From Cochliopodium minus (Eukaryota > Discosea > Himatismenida > Cochliopodiidae): DNA of 39,152 nucleotides. The translations under genes were made by a program, and so were the position numbers. Under the pieces are notes generated by a model. That model was not told the origin of the DNA, ran no database searches, and saw only the letters and a program-made list of their open reading frames with translations. The DNA is taken from positions 98,672-137,823 of the forward strand of contig JAMYWO010000094.1 of NCBI GenBank assembly GCA_024220525.1, written 5' to 3'. Numbering within the stretch: position 1 is the stretch's first letter; each line of letters begins with the position of its first letter. Below are positions 20,598 to 30,051 of the stretch, in pieces.

Positions 20598-21587
20598 ATG
20601 AGCTCTCAAGAGATAATTAAAATATTATCTAAACAAGTAAGTGAATCTAGGTAATCCATCCTTTTATTATCTATTTCTTCATCATCAGAGTAATATATTG
20701 TGAAAAGAATATCAAAAATGAAATCTGTTCTAGATAAGAGAATCAAAAATTTGTCATTGGGTTTTGAAAATTGCAATAATTCTTTGAATGCTTCTTCCAG
20801 CATTCGAACATGTGATGCATTAGGTTTGTAAGATTTTATTTCCTTTGATATCAATAAAATCTTTTCAACTGAATCAACAATTCACAGGTATTCACAATAT
20901 ACATGCTATTGAAGTAAAATTTAAACTCAAACTATTTTTATAATTATTGAATTTTTTTTGTTTTAAGAAATTCCACAACTTTTTTGTATCTGAACACATT
21001 GCTTCTGGTATAAAAGACTTTTTTTTTTAAAAAAATATAAATTAATTTCGTTTGTTTTTAAAGGAAGCGAAAGATGGGTGAATGTTAACAGACATAAATG
21101 CACCATGGACTTTGTAGAAAAAATGAAAGAAAAAAATGTAACAATATTGGCTACTGACTTGTCTCCTGGGGCAAAGTTTCTTCACGAAATAGATTTTACA
21201 GATAAAAAAGATGTTTGTGTAATGTTTGGAAACGAAGTAAAAATTTACAAAAACATTCATTTTTTATTAAAAACTATTTATTTATTAATTTTAATTCAAA
21301 TTAATATTGGAATTTTTTTTTTAAAGATAAGAGGTATTTCGGGTCTTATTAGGGAAAGATCTTGTGAGAGAATTAAATTGGATATGGTGGGATTTGTAGA
21401 ATCTTTCAATCTTGGTGTTTCTTGTGCTTTGATATCCTATTCTTTAATCAATAACCCTTCTTTTGAGAAAATTTATTTTGACCAGAACGAAAAGGACGAT
21501 ATTTTGGCAAATTGGTTGATAGATAACACTAAAAACTCACACAAGATATTAAAAAGACATGATGTTTTTATAGAAGGATTGCATTAA
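20598..21587 (+). CDS. trmH: TrmH/SpoU-family RNA 2'-O-methyltransferase
   Basis: Six exons (20598-20650, 20708-20823, 20888-20913, 20968-21007, 21064-21236, 21327-21587) join in phase to 222 residues, the normal size of a single-domain TrmH. All SPOUT motifs are present. Motif 1 is 'NNSLNASSSIRTCDALG', with the catalytic Arg of IRT. 'GSERWVNVNRHK' follows, then 'ILATDLSPGAKFLHEIDF'. Motif 2 is 'VMFGNE' with its Glu, then 'RGISGLIRERSC'. Motif 3 is 'MVGFVESFNLGVSCALI' with its Asn. The family transfers methyl from SAM to a ribose 2'-OH (Gm18 in tRNA for TrmH). The exact RNA target here is inferred, not shown. No clear organelle presequence is visible in the short N-terminus. The A-run before ATG 20598 is the local start context. 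It is followed after about 50 bp by the ARB2A gene. Confidence 0.92.
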
Positions 21588-21638
21588 AAATATATTGAAT
21601 AAAATTAATATAATAAAAAATAAAATAATATAAAAAAA

Positions 21639-23509
21639 ATGAGTAAGAATTTTAAAGTAAATACAAACAATATTTTTAAAAACCCAAAATTATAATCTAT
21701 AGGAAGAGAATTATCAGAAATAGAATTATCTACAGTAAATAAATTTTTTGTCCCCTTTTTAAAAATTTGAAAATAATGACCATCAATAAAATATAATAGA
21801 TCCCAAAGGATTCAATCTATCCAGAATCTTTGGATGATTTCAATTATGAAAGAAATCAAGAAGGATATTTGCGTATAAAAGGAACAAATGAAAAATTGTA
21901 AATCCCACCAACAAAAATATTCACCCAATTAATTTAAAAACTCATTTTAATTCATTAAAGCAAATATATCACAGAGAGACATTATGAGGCATTGGGTGAT
22001 GTCATCTATAAAGATATCCAGAATAAAATGAAGACAGAATTCGATTTGGATGAGGTCAAGTTGCCAATAGGAGTTCAAAACGAAGCATTCAACAACATCT
22101 TCTTGAGCAAAGATGCCTTAACATGCGAAAAATTATTGTTGATCATTCAAGGATCTGGTAAAGGAGAATTCAAAAAATAATTAAAATAAATAAAATTTAA
22201 AAAATAACTAATAGTATCAAACATTTTTATTTTTATTCACTTTTAACCTATTAATCAATGTTTTAGGTGCTGTTAGAGCTGGGTAAATAAAAAAATACAT
22301 AATTTTTTTTATTATTTTCAAATTAAACAATTCAATAAAAAGACAATGGGCAAGGTATTTTTTTTATAGAATAATTTTTTTTTATTTGAATCATTCATTA
22401 AATAGAGCACTTTGCTTAAACGAAACATTGGAAGTAGGAAGTATTCTTCCATACTTGAAAAGAGCCAAGGAAGCGGGTTATGGAGTCATCGTGTTCAACC
22501 CCGTAACACATCCAAAAAATATCTTTTTTCGAACTTTCAAAAATTAATAAAATTTTTTTATCAAATAGAATCTCAACCAAGTAAAAAAAAAAATTTTTTA
22601 AAAGTTTCCTTCAAAATTTTAACGAAAATAGACATTCATTGAAAAAGAAAAAGATCCACCAAAAGAAAAAGTAATTTTTTTTTCATTTTTTAATAAATTT
22701 CCAAAAAATTTTATTGTACTTTTTTTATTCACAAAGACTGTTTTGGACTATTTTTTGAACCCTGAAAAACCTGTAACCAGAAGAGGGAAATTGGTTCCTA
22801 TTGAAGGTAATGAAGATCCACACAAACACACTCTCTATGTATGGGACAATTTCGTTAAAAAGGCCGCTGCCAAAAAAATTTCCATTGTTGCTCGTAAAAA
22901 ATTTAAAATAAAATATAATGATTTTTAAACTTTTAATTTGTTTTTTAAATAACATTCAGATAGTGCAGGTTATCCTTTTTTCGGATTATTATTTTATTTT
23001 CATTTTTAATTTTTTTTTTCAAGGAGGAAGTTGTACATTGCATTTGTTGAGAAAGAGAACAACTGAGGTTTTGGAAAAATTGTGCGCAGTTGCTTGTAAA
23101 AAAAATTTTTTTTTCAATTTATTAATAACATTATAAATTTTCTTTCCAATAGTCACCGGTAATTTATTTTTTTGGGTTTTTGAATTTTCTTCTTTTATTA
23201 ATTTTTTTATTTGGAACAGATGCTGTTCACTCAGTTTCCCCTAATGAAGATAAGTCAATCAAAACATTTTTAGAAAATCATGCCATTAATTGGGTTGCAT
23301 CTCTCGACAAATTGGACACTCCTCAAAAAGTATTTTTGTTTTTATTTTATTTTTCATTTTATTTTTATTATTTAAATTCATTATTTTAATAGTTAAAATT
23401 CAATAACTCTGGTTGTCCTCTTGTCTCTGCAGGTCATGAAAAACATGAGTGGACCAGCGGAATGTGTATCACCAGCGTATTTACATTCTTGGAGAAGCAT
23501 TTCAACTAA
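21639..23509 (+). CDS. ARB2A: ARB2A (FAM172A/Arb2) homologue, alpha/beta-hydrolase-like
   Basis: Fifteen exons can be spliced in phase. They are 21639-21642 (ATGA only), 21703-21734, 21800-21897, 21961-22157, 22267-22282, 22343-22354, 22406-22502, 22569-22580, 22632-22670, 22737-22893, 22960-22968, 23024-23095, 23153-23158, 23220-23329 and 23393-23509. The product has about 325 residues. FAM172A-type blocks are clear: 'RHYEALGDVIYKDI', 'LLLIIQGSGAVRAGQWARAL', 'YLKRAKEAGYGVIVFNP', 'HTLYVWDNFVKKAAAKKISI', 'VAHSAGGSCTL' (GHSxGG-like nucleophile elbow), 'VAFTDAVHSV' and 'SAGHEKHEWTSGMCI'. The animal protein acts in nuclear Argonaute/splicing control, and yeast Arb2 acts in RNA silencing; the role here is unknown. 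Five internal exons are 16 nt or shorter. The 4-nt first exon is the least certain. Confidence 0.9.
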
Positions 23510-23704
23510 AAAACCATCATCAAATGAATAAAAAATTCGTTTAAACAAATTTTTTATTAATTTTTATTTATTTATATTATTATTTTAAGAAATATTTAAA
23601 ATAAAATTGGGATCAAGTTTGTCACTTTTGAATCATAATAAAACAAATTTTGAGTCACTTTTAATCATTATATTAAAAAAAGAAAAAAAAAGAAATAAAA
23701 AAAA

Positions 23705-25674
23705 ATGATTATCTTCTTTGCAATAAAAATATTGATATTTTGGGCGATATTACATCTCTCAAATTACATACTGATGGTAAAATAATGAAATATATGTTTC
23801 AATATTGAAGGAGATATTTATTATAAAGAATTCGAATTAATCAGACGTGTATTTTTTTGTAAAGAGGATATTCAAAATAGATCTCAAAAATAAACTGATG
23901 AAATTTGGATTGCATCTCACTAATTTCTATCTTCAACTACACATCACCATCTTCAACAGATATCTCGACAAATTGGGGCAGAAATACAGGAATATTTTCA
24001 AGAAATGGTACATGATAGGATCAGTAGTGAGTTTGATAGGAATGATAATGTCCATAATTTTTTTGATGCTCAATATAATGTGGTCTATAGGTAATAATAA
24101 ATAAAATAAATAAAAAAAGAAAATAAATTAAATAATTTTAAAAACTAAAATAATTTTAAAAATAAAATAATTTTAAAAACTAAAATTAATAAATTAATAA
24201 CAAAGAAACAAAAGAACCTTCCGAAGTAATTTTGACACCAATAATCCCAGGAGTAAACATATCTTCCAATGACCTAATACACTATTTTCTGGCCATTTTT
24301 TTGAGTGCAATCGTACATGAACTTGGTCATGGGCTGGCAGCTATTTCTGAAAACGTAGAAGTTAGAGGTTTTGGTATTATATTATTAGTAATACTACCTG
24401 GTGCATATGCTGATATTAATTCAGAGGATTTAGGTTAATTTTTAACTTTAATTTAATAATTTTTAAGAATTAATAATTTTAATTTTAATCCTGTTTTTTT
24501 CATGAAAATTTTTTTTAAATTAAAGAAACACTTCCTTCTCAAAGACAGCTGAAAATATTCAGTGCAGGAGTTTGGAATAATGTGGTGACTTGCCTCATAG
24601 CTCTTTTATTCATGTCTATCGCTTTCTATTTATTTATTCCTTTCTACTCCCACCAAAAAGGTAAAATTTTATTTTTTTTATTTTTTATCTTTCTTCATTT
24701 ATTCTTTTTATTTAAATATTTTTTATTTTTATATTTATATTAGGATTGCTTGTTTTAAATGTTTCTCCAGAAAGTGGATTTGCGGACCACGTTCCTAATT
24801 ATGGTGTAATCAAAAATATCAATAACTGCGAAATAAAAAGCATGGTTGATTGGAACACTTGTTTCTCCAAGTTCTACCATGAAGGAAAAGACAGTGTCCC
24901 CAGTTATTGTGCTTCTCCTCAATTCATTAAAGAACAACTTATTCGTAATAAAAATTTTTTAAAAAAATATTTAAATTAAATTTTTATAAATTCTTTTTAA
25001 AATTTAAAAATTAATTCCCATTAATTAAAAAAAGAAAATGGTGTTGGATGTTGTAATGAAAATTCAGAATCAAGATTACAATGTTTTTCTTCTTCTGATA
25101 ATGAAAAAGTTTGTTTGCCTGCAACCAAAGTAGCATCCCACAATATTTTTTGTAACAATCAAACATTGTGTAAAGATGAATTTTCTGAATGTGTCAAACC
25201 CATATTACGTGGTGATGAATATTTATTTCATATCCAATTTGAAGGATATGATACTCCATTATTAATTGCAGGAACATTAGGATCAGTTTATGGATCTTGT
25301 AAATTTTTAATTTTATTTCATTTTTTTTATTCATTTTTTTAAAAGTTGAATTTAGTGAATATAAATTTAGATTGAAATCGAGCATTTTTAACATCTTCAA
25401 CCATATCCCTAACTTTTTGTTCAAATTCTTAAACTATTTCATTTCTATTTCTTCTGCACTTGCTCTTTTGAATGTTGTTCCTTGTTTTTGGTTGGATGGA
25501 TATCACATTCTTAACTCTTTTGTAGAAATATTTGTTACATCTAAAATGAACAATAATTTTCAACATCTCAAAAAATCCAAAAACATCAAAAAATATGTTG
25601 ATTTATTTTGTTATTTAAATAGTTTTTTGCTGATTGTAAATATTTTAATCTCTTTCTATAAAACTTTTTTATAA
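23705..25674 (+). CDS. MBTPS2: Site-2 protease (MBTPS2-like intramembrane metalloprotease)
   Basis: This zinc protease cleaves membrane-bound transcription factors (SREBP/ATF6 type) in the Golgi after site-1 cleavage. Start ATG 23705 follows a poly-A run. The exon 1-2 splice (from 23776 to about 23840) is not resolved. Later exons fit: to 24090, 24206-24433, 24526-24660, 24744-24944, 25035-25298 and 25346-25674. The HExxH site is 'SAIVHELGHGLAA', followed by 'FGIILLVILPGAYADINSED'. 'LKIFSAGVWNNVVTCLIAL' is the next conserved helix. A PDZ-like lumenal insert ('PNYGVIKNINNCEIKSMVDW') leads to a Cys-rich segment ('VGCCNE', 'KVCLPATKVASHNIFCNNQ'), as in the metazoan type. The third zinc ligand is in 'LNVVPCFWLDGYHILNS'. 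All catalytic residues are present, so it is probably active. Confidence 0.94.
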
Positions 25675-25798
25675 TAAAAGAAAAGAAAAAAAATAAAAAA
25701 AGTTAAAATAAATTTTTTTTTTTTAATCATATAATTTTTGAATACATAAAAAATAATAATGTTTGTATTTATTTTTTTTCTTTTCTCTCTTCTCCCCT

Positions 25799-26569
25799 TT
25801 AACCTGTTGCAGGAAGACTACAGTTACTGAGCCATAGAATAAACAAAGCACCATTTGGATAAGTGAAGAAAGCAGCAAGGGCTGCTAAAGTGGTCATAAC
25901 CAAAATAAAAGTTCTCAATCGACTTTTAATGAAGTGAGGTCTTTGGCAAAGTCTCAACATTCTGAATTTATCCAAAGGATATTCAATCATACAAACAAAC
26001 ATTGCTATCAAAGGTAAAATTGGAACGATCTAATAAAAAAAAGTATAAATATAAAAAAATAATAAAAAAAAAATAAAAAATATGTTCAAATAAAATATAA
26101 TTTAAATTTTATTTACCAACATTCCGATATACACAATAAATTGTCTATAAATAGTATCAAGATATTCATCTGAAATGTCAAATTCATCTCTTGCGTCATC
26201 ATCACTACCTTTGGAAGGCAAACAGCAAGAACATTTCTTTGCCCATGACTTGTTTTGGACTGATCTGAAGAATTTATATTTGAAGACAGGAACTATCATC
26301 TTTACTATTTGCACAACTAAAAAATTTTAAAAAAATAAGTTAAAAATAAAAAATAAAAAAATAAAAAATTAAAAAATGAGATTATTACCCACCAATTCCA
26401 CTAACAGCATGATAATGAACTGAATACCAGCACTGTAAGAAACACCAGAACATCTGTTGTTGTTTACATTTAAAGAAATGAAGTAATAGAGAATGGTGAT
26501 ATTAGCGAGCTTCCAAAACAAGAGTTTTACTCCATAAAGCTTTCTGAATCTATCCCATGTGCTGTAAAC
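25799..26569 (-). CDS. TMC-like protein, C-terminal half
   Basis: Three exons run leftwards from an acceptor at 26570-26571 to TAA at 25799. The first encodes 'VYSTWDRFRKLYGVKLLFWK' and a hydrophobic stretch, then 'CSGVSYSAGIQFIIMLL', comparable to the CWE..G.ELY.L segment of TMC. The second gives 'FDISDEYLDTIYRQFIVYIG', and the third 'IVPILPLIAMFVCMIEYPLD' and 'LRLCQRPHFIKSRLRTFILV', in the order of the TMC domain signature (FDIAxNvLxLIYxQxxxWxG...PLLP...C..P). There is no start. The phase-0 entry fits the phase-0 end of the N-half at 5627, and both flanking introns consist of the same 9-bp microsatellite. I infer one gene divided in two. An anoctamin-like protein is the alternative. Confidence 0.72.
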
Positions 26570-26604
26570 CTACAAAAGATTATTTTATTATTTTATTATT
26601 TTAT

Positions 26605-26675
26605 TATTTTATTTATTTTATTTATTTTATTTATTTTATTTATTTTATTTATTTTATTTATTTTATTTATTTTAT
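26605..26675. repeat. (ATTTATTTT)n microsatellite abutting an N
   Basis: Seven to eight copies of the 9-bp unit already seen at 5472-5596 stop at the single N at 26676. It sits in the intron upstream of the first C-half TMC exon (26569). Between 26580 and 26610 the related unit ttattattt precedes it. Confidence 0.96.
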
Positions 26676-26897
26676 NACTCCCCAATTGATCTTGATATAA
26701 TATCAAGCTCAATTATCCAAATTTATAATTTAAAATTTTATAAAAATATATTCATATTTTTTTTCAATTATTATATTTTTTAAAAATTTACCCGTGCATG
26801 CTCACATCCCCAATCACTGATAATATAAAAATATAAATTATATATCAAAACAATATTTTTTTTTTCTAGGGTTTGGACACACTAAAAGAATTAGGAT

Positions 26898-27272
26898 ATG
26901 AAAAGAGAAACTAAACTAAAAATTCTTGACAGCATAAATAAAACAAAATGCGGATCAGGAAATCCGGTCACCCAAAATTGTGCTCAGACTTTCAACTGAG
27001 CATTCTGGAAACTGTATAACGCAATCTCTCACGAAAAAATAATCCCTACAAATATTCTAAGCAAGGCTCTTCTTTTTTTATAAAAATCGAAGAATTCAGA
27101 ACGTTTAATTTCTGGAGAAAATCACAGATGAAAGATTACAAGGATGAAAAGAAACATTGGGGGAAAGGAGCTCTGATTAACAGATTTGAAGGAATCCAAG
27201 AACCGAAATTCAGATTTCAGGGCGAGTTATTGAGAATGTCATATCAGGGATAAGATGAAAGCAGTTAAAAGC
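26898..27272 (+). pseudogene. Unrecognised decayed gene
   Basis: From ATG 26898 the reading 'MKRETKLKILDSINKTKCGS' continues through an in-frame TGA (about 26997) into 'AFWKLYNAISHEKIIPTNIL'. It meets a stop near 27080 and resumes in another frame as 'KIEEFRTFNFWRKSQMKDYK', then 'GKGALINRFEGIQEPKFRFQ'. GC and codon use here match coding sequence rather than the AT-rich background. Two stops and a frameshift mark it as dead. The family is unknown; a transposon protein is a reasonable guess. The preceding 26677-26897 is AT-rich with nothing recognised. Confidence 0.5.
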
Positions 27273-27476
27273 TGCATAACAAACCCGTAGTTTTTTAATT
27301 TTGTTTCCAAATAGGAATAAACAAAAGAGAATTTATTATTAAACAATTTTTTATGGTAAAAAAAAATACACCAACACTCTAATTTACTTAAAATATTTTC
27401 TTATTAGTTGATTCATGAAAAAAAAAGATGATTATGTCTTTACAAAAAAAATTTTTTTTTTTTAATTTTTCGCTTA

Positions 27477-29927
27477 TTATTTATTTTGGCTCAAATTTTT
27501 AGAATTTGTTCTTTTAAGGAAATTTTCATTAAACATTTGAAGAGTTTGTGCTATATTAAATGAATCTCTTCTTACTTTAAATTCTTCAATACAAGTATGT
27601 ACACTGTTCTTCCACTCTACCTTTTCTTCAGAAGATTTACACAATAAATTTATTCTTTGAGGAATATGAATAGAAAAACACTGTTCATTGACATTTTCTT
27701 CTTCTTCTGTTTCACTAACATGACAAGTTTTCGACAATAAATGAAGTGAATAACTTTTAAATCTTTTTTTTCAAAAAATAAAAAATAATTTTTTCAAGTA
27801 AATAACATTAATTTTTTTTTTACTTTTCACTTCCTTTTTCTTGAATTGCAGTCAAAATTGAATCATTAAAAAGAAAAATATGATCTCCAATTATATTTCC
27901 TTCAAAAATAACAGTCAACAACCCTTCTTTAACCAATTTTCTATTCCCTATTAAATTTAATAAAAATTAATTCTTGTGATTAGAAAAAAAAAAATACCTT
28001 CCAATAAATTAAAATTGTCAGGAAAGTTTTTCAATAATCCAAATATTCTTTGGGCATTTTCTGCCTCTCTCTTTTTGGAATTGACAGAGTTTGCGATTTG
28101 AGCAATTTGATTCACAACTTCCACAATTTCAGGGTAATGTGGATGATCTTCATTAGTTCTCTTCTTTATCTCATTAAATAACAAAACCTATTTCAAAGTT
28201 TTAAGAAATAAAAGTAAAGATTAAAAAATAATTTTACATATCTGGGAATTCTTTGAACTTTTTAAACAAAAAATAATCCATCATTTAAAAAAAAAAAAAA
28301 ATTTTACTTGGAGTTATTAGAATGTCCAACAAACCATATTTAGGTGAAGACTCCTTGATTTTATTCAACCAAATCTCAAATTTAGACGTTTTTTTTCTAC
28401 AATTATTGATTGCAACCAATGCTTCTTGATATCCATTGATGTAGGTGATATAGGTTTTCAAAAAGTGGACTTTTTTGGAGCAAATTCGAGCGATGTTCAT
28501 TTGAGGTCCCTTTTCATTGTAAGCATTTTCGATTTCTTAAAAAGTAAGAATAAATAAATAAAAACAAATAAAATTGATTTAAAAAGAATAAAAAAATAAA
28601 AAATTACCTTCTAGAAGAGTACAATGAAACTTATAAATAATCTGGATATTCCCAAAGATAGCCTTTACATCTTCTTTTTCGATATCAGGAACGTTTTCGT
28701 TGACATAAGTCACAGACTTATTGTTCTCTAGGGGAATCAAATAGTTTTTGATGAGAAAGTGCAGTCCTGTGATGTAACTTTTTTCTGTAGTGTATATTTC
28801 AGTTATAGCTGCATATCTGGTACGTTCCTCTGATAAAATAAAAAGTAAAATAAAAAGTAAAAAATATATAAAATAAAATATTAAAAATAAAAACAAATAT
28901 TTTAGACCTTTAAATATTGGATCTGTCATTATCCTCTTTGTTAATTTCTTTATACTGTTTTTCAATGCCAATTTACGTAGGGCCCTTTGCATACTTACAA
29001 TTAACTTTACATCATCCTCACTATAATTTTTTTCTTTAAAATCCTTGATGATGCCCAGTTTTATTTTCATTTTGAGCTCTTCCTCTGTTATTCTCTTCTT
29101 GCGGAGTCTTCTAGTTTTTACCCATTTTCTCCTCCTAACAAAGTGAAAAGGGCTTCTTAATGGTGTGAATGCAGAAGTCCAAATTGTTGCATATTCCTTT
29201 ATTTTTTAAAAAAAAAATGTAAGAACTTGAAGAATTTTATAAGATTGATTTTATTTAATATGGAATATAATATATTTCAAAATATTTGAATGAAATAATA
29301 TAATTTGATATTATTTTTACCCATCCATCTTTATCTGTCTCCCCTTCTTTGATAAACAACTCCCATGATTTTGTTTCTGTGAAAATAAATTAAATTTAGG
29401 CTAAAATAAAAGCAAATAAAAAATGAAATTTTTATTTACCCCATTTCCAGCTCTTTGATGGCAATGAGTAACTTTGTAACGAACATCTATCTCCTAATAA
29501 GAAAATTCAAAAAAATATAAATATATTTTTTTTGAATTTATCAATATCTCTCACCTCTTTTATCACAATAAGGATATCTTTCATTCAACATAAGATTATC
29601 ACTTGAGAATTCCCAAAATATCTTTCTATAAAAGAATTTTACTCAAGATTATAAAATTGCAATAGATTATGAAGATATTAAAGATAATTTCTATAATATC
29701 CATTCATAATCAAAGGAAATATATATTATTTATATAAATAGGCAAATAATTTACCTCTGATTCTCCCATATCTCATCTACCACCAATCCTTCTTCCTTTT
29801 TAATATTTTCTTCGAAAAGAGGATCTTTGCTCTTTTTCTTCTCCTTTATATCTTCTTTTTTAACATCTATATTTTGTTCAATGTTGATAGTATTATCTAT
29901 CTCCTCACCACCAAATTCCTCTTTCAT
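27477..29927 (-). CDS. Dysferlin-domain RhoGEF (DysF-IQ-DH-PH)
   Basis: About eleven exons splice in phase from ATG 29927 to TAA at 27477, roughly 570 residues. After an acidic/Lys-rich start, the segment 'GLVVDEIWENQR' ... 'SLPSKSWKWETKSWELFIKE' ... 'DGWEYATIW' ... 'FHFVRRRKWVKTR' is a dysferlin/Pex24-type domain (vyENQR, W.W, GWeYA, FVRRRrWvR). An IQ-like motif 'MQRALRKLALK' follows. The DH domain is canonical: CR1 'RYAAITEIYTTEKSYITGLH', CR2 'KAIFGNIQIIYKFHCTLLE', CR3 'LLDILITP' joined through a 21-nt exon to 'IQRIPRY', then 'VLLFNEIKKRTNEDHPHY'. A PH domain ends the protein ('NRKLVKEGLLTVIFEGNI', 'LLCKSSEEKVEWKNSVHTCI'). It should activate a Rho-family GTPase. The dysferlin domain, otherwise found in membrane-repair and peroxisome proteins, suggests membrane targeting. 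I know of no described DysF-DH-PH protein. Confidence 0.87.
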
Positions 29928-30051
29928 TTTTTTTTTATGAAATTTTTAAATATTTTGAGAAAAGGAATTTCAATTTTTTTGTTAACTTTTCAATTTCAAA
30001 TAAAATTAAATAAAAAATAATTTAATGCTTTTTTCTCCTTAATTCTCTCCC

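Noticed and set aside
20606-20854. Minus-strand frame of 82 residues
   Set aside because: The plus strand here encodes TrmH motif 1 (NNSLNASSSIRTCDALG) with in-phase splicing, so the minus frame is antisense noise.
23705-26569. Operon-like cluster of TrmH, ARB2A and S2P
   Set aside because: Each gene has its own A-rich start context and intergenic space, with many introns. Nothing supports polycistronic transcription.
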